Below, in pieces: positions 28,568-39,987 of a stretch of DNA of 64,000 bases. The notes beneath the pieces are model-generated. The model ran no database searches. It was not told the origin of the DNA and was given only the letters and a program-made list of their open reading frames with translations. Both the position numbers and the translations under genes were made by a program. Source of the DNA: Tetramitus jugosus (taxonomy: Eukaryota > Heterolobosea > Eutetramitea > Acrasida > Vahlkampfiidae). The stretch spans positions 248,001-312,000 of the forward strand of contig OW569362.1 in assembly GCA_937625935.1 (NCBI GenBank), read 5' to 3'. The number at the start of each line of letters is the position of its first letter. Position 1 is the stretch's first letter.

Positions 28568-29653
28568 ATGAGCAACATCACTGACGACCAGAAGGAGCGA
28601 CAAATGACTACCAGTACGAGTGGTGATCTCTCTCGATCTGATCCATTGAGTATTCCCATGGTTGGACTATATATTCCTCCGAAACGTCCTTCAACCACAA
28701 CGACACAAGAGAGACAAAGATTGATCAAACCAGTGCCGATGAGTCAGAAGAAGAGCAAAGATATTGTTATTCCTTGTCTGCCCAACACATTTGGACTCAA
28801 GAATGAAAATAAATCGATGCACAAACTAGAAGAGGAAGACGACAATGAACAACCAACAAATCAGAGTGATCATGGCAGTAATAATGACGGTGGCAATGAC
28901 AGCGATGAAGAGGAGAATATATTTGATAAAAGTATGCAGGGTTCTAATCACGAGTTCTCTGGTCATACCATGCCCATTCATCAGATTGGTAGAGCAATGT
29001 TGATCGGAATGGGCTGGGAGGAAGGAAAGCCATTTGGTCGCAGCGATAAAGTGATTGAGCCAGTTGATGTGAAACTCATGCCAAAGTTGGCTGGTTTAGG
29101 TTCCACATTGCTCAATGATCCGATGGATGATGATAAGACGAAAAATAAGGGTGAACGGAGTTCTGCTAAACAGGAGAGACAAGCACATACAGATACAATG
29201 TCAAAAGACAGAGATATTCAGAAACAAGCAGCCACATCCGGAAGAGGGGACTCCCGCATAAGACCGCCCGAGGAAATTACTTGGGTCATACCTGGTATCA
29301 GAGTCCGGATCATCAGTGAGTCGTATCATGGTGGCAAATATTTCAATGTCAAGGGAGTTGTGGAGGATGTACCAGATCCTTACACTTGTATAGTATCTAT
29401 TGAATCGAATGGCAGGAGAGTATCTCTGGAAAACTTGACTGAATCGATGCTCGAAACCATTATACCTCGTGAGAAAAATTCTATGGTAATCTGTGTAGCT
29501 GGCAAGTACCTGGGAAAAAGAGGAGTGATGATAGATAGAGACAGGAAGAAACAAAGAGTCTCATTCCAGGTGTCAGATAGTAACGATCCAGACTGCGGTG
29601 AAATTGTTACGACGAATTTTGATGATGTCTGTGAATATGTTATTTCGAGCTAG
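28568..29653 (+). CDS. GPKOW: GPKOW/Spp2-like splicing factor (G-patch and KOW)
   Basis: 361 residues from the first in-frame ATG (28568); the frame opens upstream on GTG. After an acidic disordered region (EEENIF, NDSDEEEN), the G-patch reads IGRAMLIGMGWEEGKPFGRS, followed by PVDVKLMPKLAGLG, exactly as in GPKOW/MOS2/Spp2. A first KOW-like domain starts at WVIPGIRVRIISESYHGGKYFNVKGVVEDV, and a second at MVICVAGKYLGKRGVMIDRD. Spp2 in yeast activates the DEAH helicase Prp2 through its G-patch before the first splicing step; GPKOW does the same with DHX16. The presence of both KOW domains follows the animal and plant forms. It is divergent from cycloartenol synthase over 228 bp. Confidence 0.9.
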   Translation: MSNITDDQKERQMTTSTSGDLSRSDPLSIPMVGLYIPPKRPSTTTTQERQRLIKPVPMSQKKSKDIVIPCLPNTFGLKNENKSMHKLEEEDDNEQPTNQSDHGSNNDGGNDSDEEENIFDKSMQGSNHEFSGHTMPIHQIGRAMLIGMGWEEGKPFGRSDKVIEPVDVKLMPKLAGLGSTLLNDPMDDDKTKNKGERSSAKQERQAHTDTMSKDRDIQKQAATSGRGDSRIRPPEEITWVIPGIRVRIISESYHGGKYFNVKGVVEDVPDPYTCIVSIESNGRRVSLENLTESMLETIIPREKNSMVICVAGKYLGKRGVMIDRDRKKQRVSFQVSDSNDPDCGEIVTTNFDDVCEYVISS

Positions 29654-29824
29654 ACAAAGCGTTCATCTGTTGCGTTACAAAAATACGACCATGATTCTTC
29701 GATTTACAAATATCAACGACTCGAAGAAAAGAGCGGGTGCGTCCAACTTGCTTGAACTCAAACAAATCTCCCAACAGGACCGACAGACGAATAAGCTTTC
29801 GAGCTACACCTCTAAACAATAAAC

Positions 29825-30817
29825 ATGTCTCTGCCATCGAGAGGAGTTATGATAAACCTCATCCATAGGATGAAGGATGTTCATTATGAGATAACTGGTA
29901 ATAAGTGGCCCGACGACGAGGAAGATATCGATGGAATGACTCCCTTCGATGCTCAAAAGTTCATTTTAGCCAAAAAGTTAGGGTTTATCAGAGAGGTTAG
30001 TTCTAATTTCTATTCTCATGTTTCATTATAGCTGAAGTCAGCCATTCACACAATGAATTTAATTCACTCCTTATAGAAAATCGCCAAGCTAGATGAAATA
30101 TTAAAGACACGCAAGGGAGGAGTACAGCAAAGATCTCGATTAGCCAACGAAATCAAAAAGATGATTAAAATCGTGAAGGTAGATTATGAAAAGCTATCTA
30201 AACTTCACGAGAAGTATGCAAAGAAGAGGAAATTTGCATTGACGAAACCGAAGCCAGAGAGAGTGAAAAAGGAAGAGGAGGATCTAGCTCTGATCAAACA
30301 ACATTTAATCGAAGTTGAAGAACTGGACAAAAGAAGGCATCAGAGAAAGGAAGATAAAAAGAAAAAGAAGGGAAAGAATGTCGAAGTACCAGAGATGGAT
30401 GGAGACGATGATTCCTTAGCTGCGAGAATAGCCCTCGCGTCCCAGCTTCCTGACGATCCAACTCAATCTAATCTTCCTGTCATTGATATATCAGCTCAGA
30501 TGGCACAAGTTGACCGAATGAACCAAAAGATGGATGAGCACATGGATGTTTTAGGAGACAAGCTAATCAAATTGAAGGAGATGGCACAAGATATCGGTGG
30601 AGAGCTAGATCGACAGAATGTAATGCTCGAATCGTTAGAATCCAAGGTAGAGAAAGAAATGGAGCGACTACAAGCTTTGAACAAGCGAGTAGATAATGCA
30701 CTGGATCAAGTCGGAGGCTCCACCAAGCTCTTTTGCATTATTGCCATCATTGTTATCATTGTGGCAATGATGGGTATCGCTGCCATTTTCATCATTAATT
30801 ACTTCCCAGCTCCTTAA
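29825..30817 (+). CDS. Qc-type SNARE (SYP7/syntaxin-like), two exons
   Basis: Exon 1 is 29825-29995 and exon 2 is 30077-30817; the 81-bp phase-0 intron has GAG/GTTAGT and TTATAG/AAA ends. The 303-residue product ends in a tail-anchor membrane segment (LFCIIAIIVIIVAMMGIAAIF) with a five-residue lumenal end. Directly before it lies one SNARE motif of about 60 residues: DRMNQKMDEHMDVLGDKL, then MAQDIGGELDRQNVMLESL with the central 0-layer Gln, then a helix of EKEMERLQALNKRV. One Q-SNARE motif plus a C-terminal anchor matches Qc-SNAREs such as plant SYP71. A very basic linker (KEDKKKKKGKN) separates the N-terminal helices from the motif. It mediates membrane fusion in the secretory or endosomal system; the compartment is unknown. 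Confidence 0.85.
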
Positions 30818-31003
30818 CGATCCATTATTGTATCATAATCGATGAACACTCTCCATCCTCTTTGTCTCATCTCCTCATCAACCAACTCAGTCAATCGCAC
30901 AAGTAACAAACAACAATGACCTACAATCATAAAAACATAATCTTTCTTGAACACAAAAAATCATGCCAATCACAACAACAAATCAAACAGCATTTCCACA
31001 ACC

Positions 31004-34000
31004 ATGAATTCACACCATGATCACAGTGAAAAGAGTGAGACGCATCAAGAATCACCCACTGCAACAACAAATGAGGAATATGGAAATATAGAGTCATCCG
31101 TGTTGAGAGCTGTTCAAAAGATTGTAAAGTACATTCATTCTGAGGGAGCAACTCATGTGACCAAAGAGCACGTATTCCAAGAATTGTATAGGGTGCTCGG
31201 ATCTGATTTTATGACTCTGAGTGCTCGTGTCAAGGAATTGTCTCGCAGAATGAACGTGGATGAAACCATGGATTTCAAATTCTCCGATGTTCCTGAGCCA
31301 ATCGTGCTGTCAAAGGTGAGTGAAGAAGCTCAAAAAAGTGCACAAAACAGGCGTGTGGCACCGTTGGAGATGTCTGATGAGGAATTGATTGAGTCATATA
31401 GGGATGAATTGAATCAGCCGCAGTATGAGGTTGATGATTTGGCCATTAGTAGCGAGGGAGTAGATGCGAGAACAGTCGTCAGAGGACACAGACGATTTGG
31501 ACAATCATATACGCAGTACATGAATCAATTGAAGAGTCAGAGACAAGTAATGAGTATGTTCAAGGCGCCGGATCCTAGTGTAGATCCAGGCGATTTTGAG
31601 TTTCCTTCGCCGATCAGGTTGGTGTATGATGAAGAAAAACCGAGCTATAAGGATATTGAAGCATATAGAGGAGATCGAGATCCAGAGTTGACGGATGCTG
31701 ATCGAGCTGCACAACAAGCATTAAGTTATATACAGAAGCGAGCGGCCTATTTTGAATACATTGCCAATATTAAGAATATTAAGCAGATTCCATTCAAAAC
31801 TGAGCGACTGTTAATGCTGGAAAACTTTCGTAACTACTTGGTTGATGCTCGCTATTATATTAAATTCTATCAGCAGTATTCTCATTATTGGGCGCCACAG
31901 GCGACAAGAACAATTGTTCCTTACAAGGGCATGTATGTCCCACTTGAGAAGAGAAAAGAGGAAGAGACATATCATTTTGGGCAACCTGTGAATCAATTTA
32001 AACCTTTGAGGAAATTGATCTATCAGGATTTTCACAACAAGGTACGGAATGGAGAACCACCATCCTTTGATCTGGATGGTAAGTTGCCAACACTGGCCAT
32101 GTACTATGCACGAACAACATTTGTGCCACCAATGAGTGATGAAGAGATGCAACAATTATTTTATCCTGATCGAGTGTTAGATCGAAATAGAAAACCATAC
32201 TTGGATCAGCTGAATGCTGCCATCCTGTCGAAAAAGAAACAAAAACCGAAAAGAGATCCAACGCAATATTTCTCTCAATTCTTAGACCAATTTCAGACAA
32301 CATATACAACACGCAGCCATATCTTACAGCATATCAGTCGACCTTTCTGCTCAAGTTATAAGACTACATCAGATCGATATTCGACGCTAACCGGAGAGAG
32401 ATTGTTGAATAACTTGAATAGATTATTTTACTTGTTTGGAGGTGTTGTAGATAGGAAAACGAATGACTTTCCTCAGTCTCATGATTGTATTATCTTGTTA
32501 CACAGTAGTTCGATGGAGCTGGCGCAACAAGCATCGGTAGAATATGTACTATTGTTATGTTTTGCTCTTGTGTGTGGTATTCCAGTCGTTACACTGAATG
32601 TGACGAACGAAAATTTAATTGAAGCTCTAGGATCAGCATCCAACTATTGTTCTTGTGGTCTGCTATGCACATTCGATGAGCACATTTTATCAATATTATG
32701 TCAAAGAGAGCACAATTCTGTGTGCCAACAACTAGGTCTTCAACATATACTCTATTATGGTGATCACGAGCCAAAGGCTCGCATCAATAGTGTGAATGGT
32801 TCTTCGTGCGTAGAAGATCCGGTATCAAACATTCTAAAACCTACAATAGATAAGCCGATGGAACAAACTTACGAAAATTCTTCACTCTGGCAATATTTAC
32901 CATTAGAAGCTTCATCGTCTGCAATTTTTCAATTACATCAATACAAGTCAAGTATGGCTAGCACGAAAGGTATATCAGACGCTCTATTGGAGGATTGCAG
33001 ATACAAAGTTTTAGAAAGATCTTCAAAACTGAGGAGTATGCGAAATGTGTCTCATCCACCTGCTATGCTGATTCAACAAGGTGATAAAACCATGGTAGGT
33101 GTTGATATGGACAAGATTATGCAATCAATCACACGTGTAGAAACGAGTCTCTCTTCAATTCTGCACACAATCAAGCAAAAGAGTAATTCGGTATGTGTTT
33201 CCTATCTATGTAGTCGATTGTTTTTATTGCTAAACCTTTTTCTAACTTGATATGTATAGGTTGTCCCTCGTGTGGCGCAAGTATTGATAGCACTTCCTTC
33301 GAATCACCCACTATTTCATTTTTGGGTCTTGTTCTGCTTTAAACAATCATTATCCTTCTGTTTTGTATCAGTTTCTGAGCTGAATACACTCCAAGGTGCT
33401 ATGAAACATATTTCGACGATCAAACCTCAGCTCTTGATCGCTGATACACACACAACAAACTCCATTACATTGTGGATGCAATCGTCACAATGGACTCATT
33501 CTCGCTCGTCCACCTCCCCCAATATTTTGGACAACAACAATATTCTTCAAATTGATATGGGATATCGCGGTCTCTTAGAAGACATGTCCAACTCTTCCGA
33601 ACAGTGGATAAAATCTAACATATTGAAAGCTGTTCAAAATACAGTCTCAAACATGAACAAGCACAGTATCCACCTTGACATGATTAGCGTTGGTTACAAC
33701 ATCCTATCACCAACTCTTGTAGATTATCATAAGCGGGCTCGCAGCCGATTATTCCACGCGATTCCATCTGAAGCAATGTTTGGCCCTGTGTTGATGTATG
33801 ATTCGCTTGACAAGGATCAGGTAGAGGGGCATTCATATCAGGATGTCGGCACATATCAATCTATTCCCGAAATTAACTCCTATGAAGTTTGGTGTGGTGA
33901 CCTTAATTCCTTGTCTTGTCTTTCGAGGAGTGAACGTGAGTATCTTAAACTCTCGCAATTTGAGATCCTAGAATCATTATTAGCGGCAGTGTTCAATAGT

Positions 34001-35047
34001 GAATCATTGCACAATGATGATGCTGATAATCTACTCAATCTAAAGCGTCTATTTGATGATATACAGTTACCTCAGGATTGTCGAAGATCATTTGCTCAAT
34101 TTTTAAACATGAAGCGAGAGTTAATATTCTATGACCGAGTGCAACAGACTCTACGGTCAAGAAGTATTGCGAGACAAGCTGATTCTAGTATTGATGTGAC
34201 TGCTGTGTCCTCCATAGAACATGCTTTATTCAGTGCTTTGCTTGATGAGCTTACATATGTTACGATTGAGGAAACTATGTCTCAGATAACGTATGATGAT
34301 GTGATGAAATTCCTTCAATTAAGAATAGATTTGACAATAGAAGCCTTGAAGCTTCAAATCATTGATTTTCGGAATAGATTCTATAGGGCCAAGAGATCGA
34401 AACGTGTTTTGATTGATACAAAGGTTGACATTTCCGGTCCCGAACTAGTTGAGAGCGATAGTTGTCATTTGTTGCGAGATCTAGTAGCATTTGGACCATC
34501 TAGAGACAGATTGCTTCTGTGTCCAGTCGCGCACATCTTGGTGTTACCGAATGATGCTGTGATAAATTGTAGTCTAGTCGAGCATTTGTACGAAACAGAG
34601 TCAGATGGCCTCGTTCAGAGAGTTTATGTTAGCAGAAGTTATCGTCCAAATGAACCTCTCCAAGCAGTTGTTCAACGGCACAATCATGTCCGTGCTAGTC
34701 AAATAATGCTGAGACTACCTGATATCAATAAGCGGGTCAAGGAGTTTTATGAAAGTATCATTGGAGTTCGTCCAGTAGTTGTGAATTCAAACTCACAATG
34801 GCTTCAGTTGAAATCTATGTTTGCACAGAGGAGCACAGGAAAGCAAGAAGTATTCACAATTAGTCTCCATGATGAGCGAGCTGCTTCGTTCCTTCTTCCG
34901 TTTACATCTCGGGACATTCTTAGCATCTCAAATGCTTCATCTCTGGGATCACTTAGCAACGACCTAGAATTCAACCCCGATTTGATGGAGCAAATGTTTG
35001 GCCCTGCTCTGACAGACAGTGCGAGACACTTGTATTCACGATTGTAA
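31004..35047 (+). CDS. very large protein with two degenerate AMP-binding-like regions, possibly DIP2-like (two exons)
   Basis: Exons 31004-33190 and 33260-35047 join across a 69-bp phase-0 intron (TCG/GTATGT, TATAG/GTT), giving 1324 residues. The first in-frame ATG is 31004; the frame opens on TTG earlier. The first 450 residues are helical and unrecognised. At about 465-570 a stretch resembles the start of an adenylate-forming (ANL) domain: a LTGERLLNNLNRLFYLFG helix, SHDCIILLHSSSMELA, and LCFALVCGIPVVTLNV. After the intron a second similar stretch occurs (QVLIALPSNHPLFHFWVLFC and FCFVSVSELNTL). Two ANL repeats occur in disco-interacting protein 2, but the ATP-binding and core motifs of active enzymes are not visible in either region. 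The C-terminal 350 residues are unrecognised. The DIP2 reading is a hint, not an identification. Confidence 0.45.
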
Positions 35048-35091
35048 TTTTCTTATAATAGAATGCTTGTACCTGTCACTCAGCTTGTGCT

Positions 35092-35493
35092 TTATTGTTG
35101 CAAGTCTTCTGGGAAAGTGTGGTAGCCAGTGGCAGCATCCATCTCCAAAACCCACTCACGTGGCACAATCTTGTCATTCAGTTCCAGTGCACCGTACAAG
35201 TGCGGAAATGGTTCACCTCTGGATGGGACAGGATCCCATTTCATCTCACCAGACTTGTCCGACTTTTTTAGCTCTTGAAGATTGACCTCAATCAAGATTA
35301 GATTGTCCTCTCCTTTTCTGTAGAGACGACAACTCTGCTCAATGTGTTTTGCAGTACTAAAGTGAAGAAAGCCGTCTTTCAAGTCCTCTGCAGATCCAGT
35401 GTACAGACCTAGTTCTTTTCCTTTGGCCCAATCGGCTTTTCTGGCAAGGTGGTAGGCAAAACGAGAGCTCACACTAGGGCAAGTTGTGTCCAT
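35092..35493 (-). CDS. DUF952 family protein
   Basis: 133 residues from ATG (35493); the frame opens further upstream on GTG. The protein matches DUF952: ARKADWAKGKELGLYTGSAEDLKDGFLHFSTAKHIEQ (family: ADWxxAxxxGxYxxxSLxxEGFIHxSxxxQV), LYRKGEDNLILIEVNL (family: F-RGxxDLxLLxID), WDPVPSRGEPFPHLYGAL (family: E...G..FPHLYG.L). The family is found in bacteria and some eukaryotes and is structurally related to a nucleotide-binding fold in published work on the family; no reaction has been assigned from sequence here. The CNOT11 gene starts 155 bp away in the opposite direction. Confidence 0.8.
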   Translation of the reverse strand: MDTTCPSVSSRFAYHLARKADWAKGKELGLYTGSAEDLKDGFLHFSTAKHIEQSCRLYRKGEDNLILIEVNLQELKKSDKSGEMKWDPVPSRGEPFPHLYGALELNDKIVPREWVLEMDAATGYHTFPEDLQQ

Positions 35494-35648
35494 GATTATC
35501 TGTGTTGTCGTTTTCGATTGTCCCACCTTCCAAAACGAAAAGTGCTTCCATTTTTCCCGCCACAAAAAAAACAAAGAAAAGCTTACGATTTGGTTGTTGG
35601 GAGCCACAAGTGATCATTATTGAATGTGTCGTAGTAATAGTAGATGAT

Positions 35649-37535
35649 ATGAATAAAAGCAACAACAATAAGAAAGATAACAACAACAGTAATTCCTCAT
35701 CGCCAACGAACACTGCTGCGATACATAACCATCAATCACACACGAAACACAACAACTCGTCGATTGTCTCTGCACTAGGACGGTTCTTTGATTGTTTTTC
35801 GACGACCATCGGAATATCGGGAAATAGTAGCGGAGAAATTCGAAGCTTTGAAGAGATTGAGGATGCGTTTCGAGGTGTAATCAGAGATGAGTTGAACATG
35901 ATGGATGTCCAACCCACTTATACAACCTCTCTTCACTTGTACATTCGTGTCTTTTTCGAGGATTTTTATTCTCCGATCGGAGAATACTCAATAGAGGAGG
36001 GAAAAACGGACTACAGTAGCTCATGTGAGCAAAATCGAATCAAGAGAATCATTGGCTACTTTTTGTGGTTTGTTCTCGGTGATATGCACTCACTGAAGCA
36101 GGTCTTGTTCTATCATTTTGATATCTTTCCTCATCATCATCATCAGATGACGAATCGTGATGATGATACATCTGATTCTTCATTGTTTGATAGAGCAAGT
36201 GGTCTCTACGATGTAACCACGCACGAAAAGTGGTTCATTATTAAACTGTTGTTGATTATGCTGGGAACAGTGAAGGAATCAGATGTGAAGCAATTGATGC
36301 ATGAAACACCGTTGACTGTCATACAGGAGAGGGACGTTGCTTTTCAGATGGAAGCACTGTTGAGAAACCCTATTTTGGTCAACGTATTGAGCGAAATGAA
36401 GAATAGTTATGCAATAGAGTTACAATCATGTCGATTAGGAGGTTTGTGCTCACAGGGTACATCAAGACGTGTTTATCCTCAGAGTATGACGTTGTCTCAG
36501 TTGGATTCTGCTGATTTCATGTCAAATGTTGACAGTTATCGAGTGCTAGAAGTGTCGTTCAAGGATGGAGTGAATCGAATGGAGGAGATGGCCCTTTTGG
36601 GTGAACGACATCACGATGGAACAATGATCGTGAGCTCGAAAGATAGTAGAACGAGTGTTATTCATGGGAATGACGATAATGAGGATGACACTGATTTTTT
36701 GCTTCGCTTTCAACCGAATTATGAATTGCCACTTCCTGATGACTTGCCATTGAACGAAAAGGAAGAATTATTTTGGTTATTGCCAATGGATGAACGCTGT
36801 TTTCATCGCAACTTGCAATACAACGACTTTTTATGGTGTGATTCGAGTGTAGCAATGCCTACTCTCTCCTCTCCATATACACCTGGCATGCACAAACAAA
36901 GCAGTGCAGACAATGCCAGTACTCTCTCTGGGTCTGCAAATAGTGGAGAGATATCTGTGGTAGATCCTGACGAAACCAAGTGGATAACTCTATTTTCTAA
37001 TGCATTTTCCTTGCAATTGAAACCCGTTGAACAATCATTTGTGATTCAACACATAGAACAATATCTGTCAAATACGAACTTTCTCACACCGAACAAACTG
37101 AGCGATCTTGTGATGAACAATTCGATTATAGCCGCGAATGTGCTAAAGTACTACATCAAGACAGACAATCCTGGTATCGATGATTACCTGTCTGTTTTGT
37201 CTAATATGCAACCAGTGTGTATTCAATCAATGGAAGTGATCAATTCGTTACTTGAAGTTGATTCAGAGGCAGTAGATATGAAATACTATCTCGGATTTTA
37301 TATTCATAATGGAATATGCAGTTGTGATCGAATGTCGTCTGATGTTTCGATGCAGAAGCGTCTTGTCCGAATATTGTCAGTGTTTCTAAAATCTCTCATA
37401 CAGAGGCAGATACTCGATGTGTCAAGCAACAAGTTTGAGGATTTGATATTACAGGTTCGAACTTTTTGCATTCAGTACTCCAAGATGAGAGAGGCATCAG
37501 ATTTGTTCCGGTTGTTGGGCCCCTCAAAGAAATAA
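35649..37535 (+). CDS. CNOT11: CNOT11-like subunit of the CCR4-NOT complex
   Basis: 628 residues from the first in-frame ATG (35649); the frame opens on GTG earlier. The N-terminal half has helical MIF4G-like character with long inserts of Asn and Ser and an acidic region. The last 150 residues hold the DUF2363 domain of CNOT11 (C2orf29): PVEQSFVIQHIEQYLSN, FLTPNKLSDLVMNNSIIAANVLKYYI, YLSVLSNMQPVCIQSMEVINSLL, GICSCDRM, MQKRLVRILSVFLKSLIQRQIL and VRTFCIQYSKMREASDLFRLL. These follow the human protein segment by segment. CNOT11, with CNOT10, binds the N-terminus of CNOT1 in the deadenylase complex. The Asn-rich first 40 residues are a species-specific extension. Confidence 0.88.
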   Translation: MNKSNNNKKDNNNSNSSSPTNTAAIHNHQSHTKHNNSSIVSALGRFFDCFSTTIGISGNSSGEIRSFEEIEDAFRGVIRDELNMMDVQPTYTTSLHLYIRVFFEDFYSPIGEYSIEEGKTDYSSSCEQNRIKRIIGYFLWFVLGDMHSLKQVLFYHFDIFPHHHHQMTNRDDDTSDSSLFDRASGLYDVTTHEKWFIIKLLLIMLGTVKESDVKQLMHETPLTVIQERDVAFQMEALLRNPILVNVLSEMKNSYAIELQSCRLGGLCSQGTSRRVYPQSMTLSQLDSADFMSNVDSYRVLEVSFKDGVNRMEEMALLGERHHDGTMIVSSKDSRTSVIHGNDDNEDDTDFLLRFQPNYELPLPDDLPLNEKEELFWLLPMDERCFHRNLQYNDFLWCDSSVAMPTLSSPYTPGMHKQSSADNASTLSGSANSGEISVVDPDETKWITLFSNAFSLQLKPVEQSFVIQHIEQYLSNTNFLTPNKLSDLVMNNSIIAANVLKYYIKTDNPGIDDYLSVLSNMQPVCIQSMEVINSLLEVDSEAVDMKYYLGFYIHNGICSCDRMSSDVSMQKRLVRILSVFLKSLIQRQILDVSSNKFEDLILQVRTFCIQYSKMREASDLFRLLGPSKK

Positions 37536-37780
37536 TGTCCACCAAGAGGTATTCCCAGAAAGATGTTGTGTAAAAATTGGCAAAGTATTTATTTCTTATC
37601 ATGTTTTGGGAGAATGCAGGCGATGGCACATGCAAGGGAGCTCCCTTGTGGCTTATCATAAAGTGTTCTTCGACAGGGAAAGTTCCACACCTATGTATTC
37701 CTAATATTGTTTCAATAGTGATCAGATTCTGATAATAATCTGCAAGGTCACCGCGTGTACAGTAGTATAGTAATGAATTG

Positions 37781-39574
37781 TTATTCGTCTTCTGCCCGAG
37801 AAGTATCGATGGAAGGAGAATTTCTGTGCTTTTTCAGTCCAAGCTTGCTCTTGATACCCTTGAGGCTGGGCAACTTTCCAAAAGCAATCGAATGTCTCTT
37901 TGATGAATGATCCTGATTCTTGGGCCTTCTTCTTGGACCTGCAGCATCTGTCATTGGTGAGGAAGGATCCGATGTTCTTGGTCCGACAGTATCTAATGAC
38001 ACATCTGTAATATCAAACGACGAATGAGATGGTGGTGTACCGCCAAAGAAACCACCCGTTCCTCCAAAGCTCTTTCGCCACTTTTTGCTTCTTGGCGAAG
38101 TTCCAATATTGAGAGCAAGAGAAGCTCTCTTCTTCTTTAATTCGATCATATTAATAATCTCTCGGATAGCAGAGTCAATACCCTATTCAGTACAATACAA
38201 CACATTCGACATTTCAGAACATAAAAAAAAATATGATCGTCAGATTTTGCCGTTGCAAAAGTGTCACCCATCAACAAAAATTTCCATATTTGGATAATTG
38301 TAGATGACAGTTGTCAAAAAAACAGAAAAAAAATGCGTTACCTTATTGTGCGCCTGAACGCTTGAGCACTCCATAAAGGGACAACTCCACATGTCGCCCA
38401 TGCGAATGCCATCTAAAGTCTCCACTCTTCTCTTCTGTGTCTCATCACTCTTTGAGCCAATGAGAATAAATGGAACCTTGAGTGGTGGTGACGTAGCAGC
38501 AGCCGTTGGCACATCAGTCGATGAATCAGCTGTTGTGGTGCTTGAGCTAGCTGCTGTCACTGTCGTTCCCGTCTGACCTCCATTTTGTGTTGGACTATTC
38601 GTGTTACTACTACTGCCACTATTGTTATTGTGATTACTGCCTAGATTGGAATGAGCATCGAGCATCATTGACAATTTCTTGTGATAAATCTTGGCTCGTT
38701 CAACAGAGAACCGATTCGTCAAATCAATCATGATAAAATACCCATCAGCCTTCACAATAGCCTGCTGTTCTTCTTCAGTGAAACCAGTGTCATAAAAACT
38801 GGTGACATGAATCTCATATCTCACAAGGTCCTTCATGACAATAATGGTGTTTGGAGGAGGTGCATTTGCTGCAGCTGCCGTAGCAGATGTCGTGGCAGCC
38901 AATGTGCTTGATGTGGAGGCAGCAGCTGACGCAACCATGGAAGGATTTTTGCTCAACTCGTCATATGCCGTAATTTGTTGTCTCAAATCTTCGACAATCA
39001 TATTTTCCATGTACTGTTGTTGTGATTCAAAGCTTCCTCTGTTGCTGTTGACACTGGAGCGTTGACTGCCCGTAGAGCTATTGTTGGACAAGATACTACT
39101 ACGGTTGTTGGCGCTATTGTTGTTGTTATTGGCGCCAAAAAGTCCAGAAATGGAAAGACTTAACCGTTTTCCCGCGTTTTGGAACGCGTCGGAGATACTC
39201 ATTCGTTTATTGTTGTTGTTGATGCTGCTGTTGAAGGAGACTGAAGGAGAATGGATGCTGTTGCTGCTGTTACTATGATTAATAGTGTTGTTATTGATGT
39301 TATTGGTGTTAGTGTTGTTGTTATTGATGTTGTTGTTACTATTGTCCTCCTCAGCATCACAGAGTGAGAGTGAAGATCTTGTTGAGATGATCATTGTGTT
39401 TGTCTGTGGGTCAAACATTGGTTCCTTATAGTACAACAAACTGTTTCCAATGTAGCTCGTGGACTGTAGTTGAGCCTCCTTGTGAAACATTTGTTCTGCA
39501 GAGCGGATAAATGATTTTTTGCCGACTTTGCTTGAACCAAACAAGACAACGTTATATCTGACTGTAAGAACCAT
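37781..39574 (-). CDS. divergent Ras-like GTPase-fold protein with large Asn-rich insert (two exons)
   Basis: Exon 1 is 39574-38342 and exon 2 is 38182-37781, with a 159-bp phase-0 intron (AAG/GTAACG, AATAG/GGT). The 544-residue product starts like a small GTPase: TVRYNVVLFGSSKVGKKSFIRS, a P-loop of GxxxxGKK in which Lys replaces the Ser/Thr that binds Mg2+. An insert of about 150 residues, with long Asn and Ser/Thr tracts, separates this from the rest: FYDTGFTEEEQQAIVKADGYFIMID (DTG in place of DTAG), LIGSKSDE (SKSD in place of NKxD) and ECSSVQAHNKGIDSAIREII (SAK region). A second insert of Ala/Ser/Thr/Asn is present. The C-terminus is Ser/Lys-rich and has no CaaX box. GTP binding is possible but hydrolysis is doubtful. 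Its role is unknown. Confidence 0.7.
39284..39342 (+). repeat. GTT/ATT triplet tract (poly-Asn in the Ras-like gene)
   Basis: Interrupted GTT/ATT triplets on the plus strand read as AAC/AAT on the coding strand and encode about 18 Asn with Thr interruptions. It lies in the first insert of the Ras-like protein. Confidence 0.8.
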
Positions 39575-39987
39575 TTCTATATATTAAATAATATGTATGT
39601 GTTTGTTGGTGATGATGTGTTTTTGATGGGTGTTGGTTTGTTGGTTGTTTGTTTGTTTGTTTGTTGTTGATAGAAAGTGTTGTTTGTCTTTTTTTTTGTT
39701 GGATGTTGAGAAAAGTGTGAGACGTTTGTTGTTGGCAAAAAGTGGTGAGAGGACTCTTGGGGGAGGGACCAAAAAACAAGACGTACTTCTTCGTTCCTTG
39801 ATGTGTGAGAATGCTGAGACTCAACTGACGCGAGTTTTTTTTTCTTTGTCACATGACACATCATGTCAAATGTCATTGTCTGATTTGGCTTTTTATACAA
39901 ATGGATTGTTCTTGCCGAAAGGGTTCACGGGATGACATTTTGAGATTAACGAAAGTTGTGCAGATGTTTCCGAGGAGGTCAAAACTG
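39575..39987. other. region between two minus-strand genes
   Basis: 413 bp between the end of rotatin and the start of the Ras-like gene; it should hold the Ras-like promoter. It contains a (GTTT)4 microsatellite at about 39647-39662, long T-runs near 39690 and 39834, and no credible gene. Confidence 0.45.

Noticed and set aside
39647-39662. GTTT tandem repeat as a possible CRISPR-like or mobile element
   Set aside because: It is a simple tetranucleotide microsatellite with no spacers or terminal repeats.
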